A stretch of DNA of 64,000 bases from Peribacillus frigoritolerans (lineage in GTDB: Bacteria > Bacillota > Bacilli > Bacillales > DSM-1321): assembly GCF_030676415.1 (NCBI RefSeq), contig NZ_JAUUTW010000021.1, forward strand, positions 1 through 64,000, read 5' to 3'. Below the pieces are notes generated by a model that was given only the letters and a program-made list of their open reading frames with translations, had not been told where the DNA came from and did not search any database. Of the stretch, positions 7,643 to 16,369 are shown one piece after another (the stretch's first letter is position 1; the number at the start of each line of letters is the position of its first letter). The position numbers were made by a program, and so were the translations under genes.

Positions 7643-8000
7643 GATCCAACATCCTTTTCTTTTGGTTAACAGTGCATGGATATTTGGTTAATTCAAAACT
7701 ATTAATCGTAAACCCTTTTTTTATCAAAAAACGTAATCCTAAGTTCAATTCTAAATTATCTTCAGCTATAACATGTATTTTACCCTGAGGGATTTCCATA
7801 TAAAAGCGCTTTAGGTATGCCAAAGGAATATTTAAGGTATAGTCCTCGGGATATTTTGAGGTTTCATTATAATCCCGAATATCTAATACAATGATAGTAG
7901 AATCTTTTAATTTATTTTTTTTTATACAATGAATTCCTTTCACTGGGTAATATCTCTTATATAGTATAAGTAATATAGGTATTAATAATAAAGTGACCAA
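7632..8000 (-). CDS. Membrane-anchored rhodanese-like protein without active-site Cys
   Basis: The 122-residue product starts with one hydrophobic helix (VTLLLIPILLILY) and continues with a rhodanese-like domain: IVLDIRDYNE, NIPLAYL, and IHVIAEDNLELNLGLRFL. The position where rhodaneses carry the catalytic Cys loop is occupied by AEDNLE, so sulfur transfer by the usual mechanism is not possible. Similar proteins accompany CsoR/CstR-family genes in Bacillus. It may bind rather than transfer sulfur species, or act as a structural partner. It overlaps the downstream cstR-like gene by 11 bp. No clear promoter was seen in the AT-rich sequence upstream. Confidence 0.7.
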   Translation of the reverse strand: MVTLLLIPILLILYKRYYPVKGIHCIKKNKLKDSTIIVLDIRDYNETSKYPEDYTLNIPLAYLKRFYMEIPQGKIHVIAEDNLELNLGLRFLIKKGFTINSFELTKYPCTVNQKKRMLDHGV

Positions 8001-8102
8001 ATAAATAATTTAAAAAACCTCCCCTTTAATAAGTATTGATTCAACTTATTCTCCTCCTTAGAAAAGATTAATTTAATCTATTTCACTATTCTTGATTATT
8101 TA

Positions 8103-8138
8103 AAAAAGAACAACCATTTTCATGATTGCTCCTTTTTT
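8103..8138 (-). terminator. Terminator of the SDR gene
   Basis: AGGAGCAA pairs with TTGTTCTT (with G-U pairs) around a loop, followed on the minus strand by a T-run (8103-8107 complement). Confidence 0.6.
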
Positions 8139-8143
8139 CATTT

Positions 8144-8920
8144 TTATCTTAATCGAGCTGTAACTCCACCATCAATTGGCATAATAATGCCTGTAATCCA
8201 TGATGATGAATCATCCGCAAGGAATAAAATTGCATTTGCTCCATCATCTGGAGTACCATTGCGTCCAATGGGGTGAAACTCATTAAAAGTTGGTAATACT
8301 TCTGCTACTTCTTCTTCTGACATAAAAGTATTGTAAATTGGTGTTTCAACAATTGCTGGTGCTACTGCATTTACTCGAATGTGATCACCTGCGAATTCCA
8401 CGGCTAAATTTCTTGTTAAAGCATGTCTTCCTGCCATTGCAGCTGAATAAGCTGCCGAAGGAGTTGACTCTACTGCTTGAATTGCCCACATTGAACCCGT
8501 GTTTACTATTGCTCCTCCTCCACGTTTTTTCATTTCTGGTATAACTGCTTGAGAAGGGTAGAATGTTCCTTTAACGATTGTATCTAAATAGGATTGTAAA
8601 TCGTCCTCTGTATGGTCAAGGAATGGTGTTGGATTGAATTTCCCTGTATTATTTACTAATATATCTACACCACCAAACACTTCTACTGCTTTTTTAACCA
8701 ATTTCTCTGAAGTTTCTTTTTTACTGATATCACCGGCTACATATAAAACTTTTTTGCCAGTGTTGTCAATTTCTAAAGCCGTTTCCTTTAACACATTTTC
8801 TCTACGTCCATTAATAATTACATTGGCTCCTTCTTCAACAAATCTTTTTGCAGTTGCTTTCCCAATCCCAGTACCTCCACCAGTTACGATTACGGTTTTC
8901 TTTTCAAATCTCATTATCAT
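8144..8920 (-). CDS. Short-chain dehydrogenase/reductase lacking the catalytic Lys
   Basis: The 258-residue protein has the classical SDR layout: cofactor motif VTGGGTGIGKATA near the N-terminus, NNTG at about residue 90, catalytic Ser in NTGSMWA, and the Tyr motif. The last reads YSAAMAGRHALTR: the usual YxxxK is YxxxM because the codon is ATG rather than AAG. The rest of the fold is intact up to GGVTARLR. The Tyr is kept, but loss of Lys should greatly reduce normal oxidoreductase activity. Substrate is unknown; the closest look is to glucose/2,4-dienoyl-CoA-type SDRs. A strong ArsR-type promoter-operator (9180-9226) drives it with a leader of about 270 nt, and it ends at the terminator 8103-8138. 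Confidence 0.85.
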   Translation of the reverse strand: MIMRFEKKTVIVTGGGTGIGKATAKRFVEEGANVIINGRRENVLKETALEIDNTGKKVLYVAGDISKKETSEKLVKKAVEVFGGVDILVNNTGKFNPTPFLDHTEDDLQSYLDTIVKGTFYPSQAVIPEMKKRGGGAIVNTGSMWAIQAVESTPSAAYSAAMAGRHALTRNLAVEFAGDHIRVNAVAPAIVETPIYNTFMSEEEVAEVLPTFNEFHPIGRNGTPDDGANAILFLADDSSSWITGIIMPIDGGVTARLR

Positions 8921-9071
8921 TCATCTCCCATTTTTATTATTTAGTTCAGTTATTCCATCAATCACTATTGGAAATTCCTTTTAAGTTCATTTCCACCTAT
9001 AAACTTATTATTTAAAGTGGTTAGTTACCTAATCCTAAATCATTTATAACAGGTAAATATATTAACTATTA

Positions 9072-9090
9072 ACCTATCTACTAATAGGTA
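9072..9090. promoter_or_regulatory. Inverted repeat in the SDR leader
   Basis: ACCTAT-CTACTA-ATAGGT is a 6-bp-arm inverted repeat in the 5' leader of the SDR gene. It could be a TetR-type operator or a leader hairpin. Confidence 0.3.
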
Positions 9091-9179
9091 GATTTGTTTT
9101 TAAAAATTTTATTTACAATTCATGATTTGACAGGATTAATGGTCATCTTGAAAAAACTTATGTGGATCACAATTCAATC

Positions 9180-9226
9180 ACTCAATTGAATAATTGAATT
9201 ATAGCATCGGAATTCCGACTCGTCAA
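9180..9226 (-). promoter_or_regulatory. Promoter with ArsR-type dyad, copy 3 (SDR gene)
   Basis: Minus strand: TTGACG (9226-9221), 17 nt, TATAAT (9203-9198), then TCAATTATTCAATTGAG. Same spacing and same position of the dyad as in copies 1, 2 and 4. Confidence 0.7.
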
Positions 9227-9261
9227 TTAAGATTTTTTTCCCTAAAAAGGATACCTTGAGC

Positions 9262-9431
9262 CTTTTGATGAATAACCCTGAGTTTAATGCCGTCCATTCG
9301 AAAAAAGGATGACTCAAAAAGAGAAAATCAGAATCAATTTAGTTGCCGATTTCTTCATCATAATTTCTGTATTTTATGTGGACATCCTTTTAGTGAAAAT
9401 CCTGTTGGTAGTTCTCGCCCTCTACAAATAA
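9262..9431 (+). pseudogene. C-terminal fragment of a DUF454 (YbaN-like) membrane protein
   Basis: The plus strand reads LLMNNPEFNAVHSKKG, then after a one-base shift in the A-run MTQKEKIRINLVADFF and VDILLVKILLVVLALYK followed by TAA. The N-R/P-x-F and MTxKxKI pattern followed by two membrane segments is that of DUF454 proteins. Only the last half is present. Confidence 0.5.
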
Positions 9432-9435
9432 TGGT

Positions 9436-9505
9436 GCCTTACTTCAATAAGAGAGTTGCTTCGGCAGCTCTTTTTCTTATGGACTAAAGGGGCAGAATAG
9501 TTGAA
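9436..9505 (-). repeat. Dispersed intergenic repeat, CTGCCCC family, reversed
   Basis: Read on the minus strand: TTCAACTATTCTGCCCC, CCATAAGAAAAAGAGCTGC, AAGCAACTC, TTATTGAAGTAAG. The order of blocks matches the copies at 48532 and 51355. Confidence 0.6.
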
Positions 9506-9522
9506 TAGAAGATCATTTATAT

Positions 9523-9548
9523 AAAAAAGACCACTCATGTTAGAGTGG
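9523..9548 (-). terminator. pyrD terminator
   Basis: CCACTC (9531-9536) pairs with GAGTGG (9543-9548); on the minus strand a T-run follows. The diverged duplicate at 10809-10949 has a CACCAT/ATGGTG stem at the same place, i.e. compensatory changes. Confidence 0.7.
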
Positions 9549-9551
9549 CTA

Positions 9552-10640
9552 CTATTCCTTACTATCTATACCAATAACCTGTCTAATATTCGTAAATCCA
9601 TCTTTCTCCATTAATTCAAGTAGTCTTTTGTTAATGGACTTAACAATGCCAGGACCTTGGTAAATCATTCCTGTGTATACTTGAACAAGACTAGCTCCAG
9701 CACGAATTTTTTCGTAGGCATCTTCTCCTGTAAAAATTCCACCTACTGCAATAATGGGTACTTGTTGACCTACTTGATGATAAATCTCCCTAATCCATTT
9801 AGTTGAGCGATTTGCAAGTGGTTTACCACTTAATCCTCCCACCTCTGTTGTAAAGGATTTGGAACGTAGACCTTCTCTTGACAGGGTGGTATTAGTGGCG
9901 ATAATACCTGAAATACCTTGGGAAATAGCAACTTGCAAAATCTCATTCATTTGTTCTTTTTCCATATCAGGAGCAACTTTAAGAAGAATAGGTTTTTTTA
10001 TTGCCCCATTCATTTCGAGTTCATTTGTGTTTTTATAAATTTCCTGCAAAAGTTGACGCAAGTTTTCTGACTCTTGTAAATTCCTTAAATTAGGAGTATT
10101 TGGAGAACTGATATTGATAACAAAATAATCTCCATAAGGATAAAGTATATCTAAGCATTTTATATAATCATGAAAGGCATTTTCATTTACCGTTAGTTTG
10201 TTTTTTCCAATATTAATCCCAATGGGAATACTTGCTTGTTTGTAGTCTACTAAGTGTTTTACAGCTTCTTCTGCACCTATATTATTGAAGCCCATTCTAT
10301 TTATAACTGCTTGGTCAGTGACCAAACGAAATAAACGTGGCTTTTCATTACCTGGTTGTCCTACAGGAGTTAAAGTACCCACTTCAACAAAACCAAAGCC
10401 AATTGCTGACAAGGACTTGTACACTTCTGCATTTTTGTCAAATCCAGCACCTAGTCCAACAGGGTTTGGAAAGTCTATTCCCCATACAGTATTATGTAAA
10501 CGAACATCGTTAAATTTATACAACATATTTAGATAATTCTTGCCGAATCTGTTGTTTGCCATTTTCAATGAAGATATGGTATGTTCATGAGCAACTTCAG
10601 GGTCTAGTCTAAACAGAAGTTTTTTTATTAATTGGTACAT
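9552..10640 (-). CDS. pyrD: Dihydroorotate dehydrogenase, quinone type (class 2)
   Basis: The enzyme oxidises dihydroorotate to orotate with quinone in pyrimidine synthesis. The N-terminal MYQLIKKLLFRLDPEVAHE is the membrane-associated helical region of class 2 enzymes. FMN-site motifs follow: GLGAGFDKNAEVY, GFGFVEVGTLTP, NRMGFNN and NISSPNTPNLR, whose Ser fits the class 2 catalytic base. IAVGGIFTGEDAYEKI lies near the end. I chose the internal ATG at 10640 (GGGAG upstream), which matches family N-termini, over the longer frame beginning at 10679. It stands alone, away from a pyr operon, and its 3' end is duplicated at 10809-10949, so it may be an acquired or second pyrD. Confidence 0.92.
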   Translation of the reverse strand: MYQLIKKLLFRLDPEVAHEHTISSLKMANNRFGKNYLNMLYKFNDVRLHNTVWGIDFPNPVGLGAGFDKNAEVYKSLSAIGFGFVEVGTLTPVGQPGNEKPRLFRLVTDQAVINRMGFNNIGAEEAVKHLVDYKQASIPIGINIGKNKLTVNENAFHDYIKCLDILYPYGDYFVINISSPNTPNLRNLQESENLRQLLQEIYKNTNELEMNGAIKKPILLKVAPDMEKEQMNEILQVAISQGISGIIATNTTLSREGLRSKSFTTEVGGLSGKPLANRSTKWIREIYHQVGQQVPIIAVGGIFTGEDAYEKIRAGASLVQVYTGMIYQGPGIVKSINKRLLELMEKDGFTNIRQVIGIDSKE

Positions 10641-10808
10641 CAATTGCCACTCCCAACAAATTTTAATTTTAGCAGTCATTTTTTCTTTGGCATCTGCATT
10701 ATTTTTATATCTTTAGTATGTTGTCTTTCGACGATCCTTATTTATGTGAGTAAACAAAATCATCAAAGTGTTTACTTCATATAGAAGATTGTGATGAAAT
10801 GTACTTAA

Positions 10809-10949
10809 ACTAAAGGGGCAGAATAGTTGAATAGAAGATCAATTTATATAAAAAACACCATCATGTTATGGTGACTACTATCTCTTACTATCTATACCAA
10901 TAACCTGTCTAATATTTGCAAATCCATCTTTATCCATTAATTCAAGTAT
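10809..10949 (-). pseudogene. Duplicated 3' end of pyrD with its terminator
   Basis: 10809-10949 repeats 9483-9622: the CTAAAGGGGCAGAATAGTTG segment, a hairpin, and about 70 bases matching the pyrD C-terminus (IDSKE to LMEKDG). The match breaks after TTAATTCAAGTA. It is the trace of a second pyrD copy or of an unequal exchange. Confidence 0.8.
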
Positions 10950-10971
10950 CACGAATAAATTCGTAAAAAAG

Positions 10972-10999
10972 AAGTCTTTGCTTAACCGGGCAAAGACTT
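10972..10999 (-). terminator. Terminator
   Basis: AAGTCTTTGC (10972-10981) and GCAAAGACTT (10990-10999) are perfect arms; on the minus strand CTTTTTTAC follows. It probably served the lost gene whose tail is at 11186. Confidence 0.7.
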
Positions 11000-11185
11000 T
11001 TAGAAAGTGGTCAAATAGATTCTAACTAGTTTATACATGCTTTTACTGTTTCTAATTCCCCATTAGGAGAGACAATAAATTAACACATATAAAACCTACC
11101 TTTTTTACATCAGACTTTAGTTTTTATCAACTGTGACTTCTTTTGAACTTTTAAGGGGGCTTTTCCACCAAAATCATGTGGGGAA

Positions 11186-12078
11186 TTACTCTCTATCAAA
11201 CAGCTCAGCCCCAGAAATTCCTGGGTTTGTCATCTCGTAAGGATTTAAAATAAGATCAAGCTCTTCCTCTGTTAACACATCATACTGCAGGCATAGTTCA
11301 CGCACTGATTTTCCTTTTAAAATGGCTTTCCATGTGATACGCGCTGCCACTTCGTATCCAATATGAGGATTAACAGCCGTGATAATCCCTACGCTTTTTA
11401 CTCCAATCATCACTTTAGGATTTTCAAGCAAGGCAGAGGGCTTGAAGTTTTTACGGTATTCATTAACAGCAGTAAGGCCAGCACCAAATGGGTTAATAAA
11501 GTGAGCGAATGTAAACGCAGTTCCATTCGCTGCGGCAATTTCCGCGCTTCCTCCACTACTTCCCAAAAGCCACATTTCTGGGATTGTTTCTATGACAGGT
11601 GTAGCAATTAGTTCATGGAAACGATGGTCTACTGAAACATTATCTGTTAAGAATCCTTTTAATCTTCGATTTGTTGCTCGTAAGAAAGTGGTCGAGACTT
11701 TTCCTCATTTAAAGCATACGTAACCAAACGGTTTCCTCCTGGTGCTCTTCCTATTCCTAAGTCAATGCGATTTGGATAAAGTGCTTCAAGAATGCGAAAG
11801 TTTTCTGCTACTTTATATGAACTGTAATGGGGGAGCATGACTCCTCCTGAACCAATTCGGATACGCTCAGTTGATGCAGCCAAATGCATCATTAGCATTT
11901 CAGGGTTGCTACCCGCAAGCGAAAACGTCTGGTGATGCTCGGATACCCAAAATCGACTATAACCTAGCTTGTCAGCACTTTTTGCCAGTTCCGTCGTCTG
12001 AAGTAATGCTTCACGGGCATTACTTCCTTCATCTATTGGAGAATAATCGAGTATGTTTAATGAAATCATTTTTTCCAC
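11186..12078 (-). pseudogene. Chimera: LLM flavin oxidoreductase N-terminus fused to aspartase C-terminus
   Basis: The first part (from 12078) is an LLM-class oxidoreductase: [20 protein letters not shown] and LGIGRAPGGN. A one-base loss in TTTAAA near 11660 shifts the frame; the sequence resumes with LKGFLTDNV and ETIPEMWLLGSSGGSAE. After ENPKVMIG near 11400 the frame runs straight into SVGIITAVNPHIGYE, LKGKSVRELCLQYD and ILNPYEMTNPGISG, the C-terminus of aspartate ammonia-lyase (AspA). The junction falls where both parents have VMI-type sequence, suggesting short-homology recombination. The product cannot have either activity. Upstream are an arsR fragment and gdhA. Confidence 0.8.
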
Positions 12079-12097
12079 TCCGTAATATAATTTGCAA

Positions 12098-12345
12098 CTA
12101 AATTCCCTGTATATCTGCTAGAACAAATATTTTATATAATATCCAGAAATATAGATATTTGTATTTAAAAAAACCTCCTTTCTTTTTTAATTTTTTTTGA
12201 ACATATTCAGTAAATTGACGTAGGGTCTTTTCGTTTCGTAGATAATACGTCCATTGTCCTACTCGTTCAGATTCTAATAATCCAGCTTTTTGCATGGTTA
12301 ATAAATAACCAGAAACATTTGCTAGTATATCTCCAACACATACTC
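12098..12345 (-). pseudogene. ArsR-family regulator, N-terminally truncated
   Basis: RVCVGDILANVSGYLLTMQ, KAGLLESERVGQWTYYLR and RQFTEYVQKKL form the recognition helix and wing of an ArsR winged helix. The first 25-30 residues are missing because the frame begins right at the gdhA stop codon, and the C-terminus ends in Lys/Phe-rich extension. The recognition-helix region is also shortened (no S-x-V/T-S-x-H-L pattern). Confidence 0.65.
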
Positions 12346-12348
12346 TTT

Positions 12349-13809
<1,461 letters not shown>

Positions 13810-13957
13810 TTAAAATCCTTTATCCAAAATCCAAGGATGCTGTTTTTGTTTTACCTGTGCTTGAACATCTCTAAGTGTTAAATCCAACCCAATGGCAATA
13901 GCATCTACTTTCATTCCTGTCTCGGACTGCTTTACGATTAAGTTAAACTCATTAAGT
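13810..13957 (-). pseudogene. C-terminal fragment of an FAH-family hydrolase/isomerase
   Basis: Minus strand, ending TAA at 13810: [32 protein letters not shown] and [19 protein letters not shown] and HPWxxxKGFD are hallmarks of fumarylacetoacetate-hydrolase-family proteins. The fragment starts at the ArsR-type operator and ends before the metal-binding E-x-E segment. Confidence 0.7.
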
Positions 13958-14222
13958 ATTCAATTGATTAATTGAATTATAGTATTCATGTTCTTATTAG
14001 TCAAGTAAAAATAACCGCTTTGTCTCTATCTAAAAAATATAAACTTTTAAAGAGAAATTTACCTTCCTAATTAGAAACATTTATAGTTAAATTAAGAGAG
14101 AACATATCTAACCTCCCTGTACCAACTGATAGGTACAAGGAGCTGGTCATACAAATTAATTCGTTCTGTTACTCGGCCATTTACTGTTAAGATAAGTTAT
14201 ATTGTTGACTAATTACATCAAC
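13954..14222. repeat. Second copy of the duplicated intergenic segment
   Basis: Counterpart of 6562-6795. It has a small insertion after TCAAGTAAAA and a restored TACCAACTGATAGGTA at 14120-14135, and its coding remnant is more decayed. Confidence 0.75.
13958..14004 (-). promoter_or_regulatory. Promoter with ArsR-type dyad, copy 4
   Basis: Minus strand: TTGACT (14004-13999), 17 nt, TATAAT (13981-13976), dyad ATTCAATTGATTAATTGAAT at 13958-13977, identical to copy 2. It points to the FAH fragment and then gdhA. Confidence 0.7.
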
Positions 14223-14301
14223 AATAATGTAGAATCCATAAAATTATTTTAAATAGACTTAACCTTTATTAAAAATAATAATGCTGAAAGGAGGAACTAA
14301 A

Positions 14302-14730
14302 TTGGGAGGAACTGAATTTGAATATGTTTTAGATCACGTTGGAATTGCTGTTAGAAGTATTGATGATGCTCTTCCCTTTTATCTTAATGTATTAAATGGA
14401 GTATTAGAGGACCGTTATACAAGTGATACACCTGGAGTTGAAGTACACGTTGCTGTTGTCAGAACTAATGATAAAGTAATTGAATTATTGGCACCAACCA
14501 ACAAGAACTCTCCAATGGCTCGGTTTATAAAGCAACGAGGAAAAGGAGTGCATCATATTGCATATCGAGTTGACGATTTGGACAAAGCAATACTCGAGGC
14601 AAGTAAAAATGGAGTTCGTTTTCTAGAGGACACACTACGTACAAACCCACGCGGGAGAAGGCTCATTTATGTTAATCCCGTATCAACTGATGGAACTTTG
14701 ATTGAACTTTGTAGCTATTCAAATAATTAA
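14302..14730 (+). CDS. mce: Methylmalonyl-CoA epimerase (VOC family)
   Basis: The 142-residue protein is a two-module VOC fold: YVLDHVGIAVRSIDDAL and FYLNVLNGV in the first module, GKGVHHIAYRVDDLDKAI and GTLIELCSY in the second. The metal ligands HVGIAV, GVHHIAYRV and the terminal Glu of LIELC fit methylmalonyl-CoA epimerase, which interconverts the R and S forms of the CoA ester. I start at TTG 14302, seven bases after AGGAGG, since the ATG at 14281 has no ribosome binding site. A GTG with GGGGGAA 70 bp after the stop begins only MNFN before TAA, so the next gene of a mutase or carboxylase operon seems to have been cut off by the element at 14818-14996. Confidence 0.85.
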   Translation: MGGTEFEYVLDHVGIAVRSIDDALPFYLNVLNGVLEDRYTSDTPGVEVHVAVVRTNDKVIELLAPTNKNSPMARFIKQRGKGVHHIAYRVDDLDKAILEASKNGVRFLEDTLRTNPRGRRLIYVNPVSTDGTLIELCSYSNN

Positions 14731-14817
14731 AGAAAATATAATTAGAATTATCTTAATTGGTAGAAGCAATTCAAAGAAACAATGGGGGAATTAACGTGAA
14801 CTTTAACTAAACTATAA

Positions 14818-14996
14818 CGTTGTTCAACTCCCATGTGAACTACCCCTATAGGGCGCGACAGTCGGTGGTACACCGTTGTCGTTGGAGTCAGACTAACAGA
14901 TGGGCTCTAAGGCACCATAGTCAAAGGCCTTCTTTGCAAGCCATTATTGACCCGGAAACCCATTTTCATTCTCTGGGTGCAGCGCCGGTTTTTTAA
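14818..14996 (-). mobile_element. Structured GC-richer segment, probable solo end of an IS200/IS605-type element
   Basis: Unlike its surroundings this stretch is GC-rich and folds into several hairpins: CGGTG-GTA-CACCG, CCCTATAGGG, ACCCA/TGGGT and CCGG/CCGG near GCGCCGG. On the minus strand it ends with CCCTATAGGGGTAGTTCACA and GGGAGTTGAAC, a form seen at the right end (omega-RNA end) of IS605/IS1341-type elements in Bacilli. No tnpA or tnpB is present, so it would be a nonautonomous derivative. A structured ncRNA read on the plus strand (ending CGCCGGTTTTTT) is the alternative. Confidence 0.35.
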
Positions 14997-15027
14997 TTAA
15001 ATTCTACTGTATAATGAGATATAATAT

Positions 15028-15063
15028 AAAAGGATCTTACCTGGAAGTTGGTAAGATCCTTTT
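15028..15063. terminator. Bidirectional terminator
   Basis: AAAGGATCTTACC (15029-15041) pairs perfectly with GGTAAGATCCTTT (15050-15062) around a short loop; T's flank on both strands. Confidence 0.7.
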
Positions 15064-15088
15064 ACAATTACTAATTATTCATTTTTTC

Positions 15089-15270
15089 TCAAGGATATAC
15101 CAGATGTGGAAATGAAATATCGATTCCATTTTCAACAAAGGCTTCTTTATGGCTGTGGGAAGTTGTCTTCTAACGCACCATTGTTCCATATTTTGTGTTG
15201 TCACAATAACACGATGGACAACATCCAAAACTCCAAGATTTGAACACCGAGGACAGACTCTTATCAGTAG
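15089..15270 (-). pseudogene. C-terminal fragment of an MscS-type channel
   Basis: The minus strand reads RVIVTTQNMEQWCVRRQL and TAIKK, then after a frameshift KEAFVENGIDISFPHLVYP and TGA at 15089. The R-x-L-x3-IKxAFxExGIxIxFPh pattern is the cytoplasmic end of MscS-family mechanosensitive channels. The pore domain is absent. Confidence 0.55.
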
Positions 15271-15327
15271 TCTCTTCTTGACTTAACATACACCATAATT
15301 AATATTTTAAATGTCTAGGTTAATAGT

Positions 15328-16209
15328 TTATTTAGATTGTGCATATAAATTCCCTTTAACATCTGACACAAAAAATATACTTGTCATTATTATTGCTAAC
15401 CCAAGATAAGTGCTTAGATTAGTATGTTCATTTAAAAATAAGACTCCCCAAATTATCCCAAATACAGGAACTAATAAAGTAACGCTTACTGTCCTGGTTG
15501 GACCCACATTTTTTATAAGATAGAAATAAAGAAGATAAGCAATACCAGTGGAAAAAACAGCTAAACCTAAAACTGAAAAGGTTACCGTTAAACTTGGTAA
15601 TTTATTAGGTAAATTTAAAAGTGCGAATGGCATTAAAACAATGCTTGCTCCCACCTGTTGTCCAATAGCTAACTCTAGTGATTTTGTTTTATGAAAAGTA
15701 AGCTTACTATATACTCCTCCAAGTCCATAAAATAGTGCTGCTAGACAAATTGCTATTATAGATGCTATTACCTCCACATTCATATGAATAGGACTCCATC
15801 CAACCAAAATAACAACTCCTATGCAACCTATAATAATCCCGTAGAACATTTGAATATTTTTAGCTTCCTTAAGCCATAAAATAGAGATTATTGCTGAAAA
15901 CAAAGGAGTCGTAGAATTAATAATGGCAGCAAGTGAAGCAGAAATGTATAATTCTGCTGAAGCAATTAAAACAAAGGGAATTGCTGCGTTGATAGCCCCT
16001 AAAATAAGAAACTCCTTCCAGTGATTCTTTAAATGTATTTTTTGTTTTAATAAGAAAGCATAACCAATTAAAAAAAGAGCAGCAATAAATACGCGACTTT
16101 CGATAAGGAAAATAGGACCTAATGAAGGTGCTGCCACTTTCATAAAAATAAAGGAGGAACCGAAAAGGCTAGCAAGTATTAACAGTACAAAAAGTTGTTT
16201 TAAAGACAT
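15328..16209 (-). CDS. EamA/DMT-superfamily transporter
   Basis: The 293-residue protein contains ten hydrophobic helices in two EamA repeats, beginning FVLLILASLFGSSFIFMKVA and with a second repeat after about residue 150. Such carriers export metabolites or amino acids across the membrane; the substrate is unknown. The start is the ATG at 16209 with AAGGGG eight bases upstream; the longer frame to 16266 lacks a binding site. Between it and the upstream trmB-like gene sits the dyad 16303-16326, also present upstream of that regulator, so the exporter is probably its target. Confidence 0.85.
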   Translation of the reverse strand: MSLKQLFVLLILASLFGSSFIFMKVAAPSLGPIFLIESRVFIAALFLIGYAFLLKQKIHLKNHWKEFLILGAINAAIPFVLIASAELYISASLAAIINSTTPLFSAIISILWLKEAKNIQMFYGIIIGCIGVVILVGWSPIHMNVEVIASIIAICLAALFYGLGGVYSKLTFHKTKSLELAIGQQVGASIVLMPFALLNLPNKLPSLTVTFSVLGLAVFSTGIAYLLYFYLIKNVGPTRTVSVTLLVPVFGIIWGVLFLNEHTNLSTYLGLAIIMTSIFFVSDVKGNLYAQSK

Positions 16210-16302
16210 AATATTACCCCTTCTACCAATCACTACTGTGGTTAGTTGTTTAACTTTAGAATCCAAAATTTAAATTCAGACATCTTTTCTTTCAGTAAAT
16301 AT

Positions 16303-16326
16303 TAGTAGTTATTATAATAATTACTA
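16303..16326. promoter_or_regulatory. TrmB operator-like dyad (exporter)
   Basis: TAGTAGTTATTATAATAATTACTA is a 24-bp inverted repeat. Twenty of 24 positions, including TAGTAGTTATTATAAT, match the site at 17194-17217. Confidence 0.6.
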
Positions 16327-16342
16327 TAAAACGATTAATGAA

Positions 16343-16369
16343 AAAACGGTTCATTAGTTGAACCGTTTT
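16343..16369 (-). terminator. Terminator overlapping the trmB-like stop codon
   Basis: AAAACGGTTCA (16343-16353) pairs with TGAACCGTTTT (16359-16369); on the minus strand T's follow. The 5' arm encodes the last residues of the regulator, so the exporter behind it needs its own promoter. Confidence 0.7.

Noticed and set aside
9287-9487. 66-codon plus-strand ORF
   Set aside because: It reads in the wrong frame across the DUF454 remnant and the dispersed repeat.
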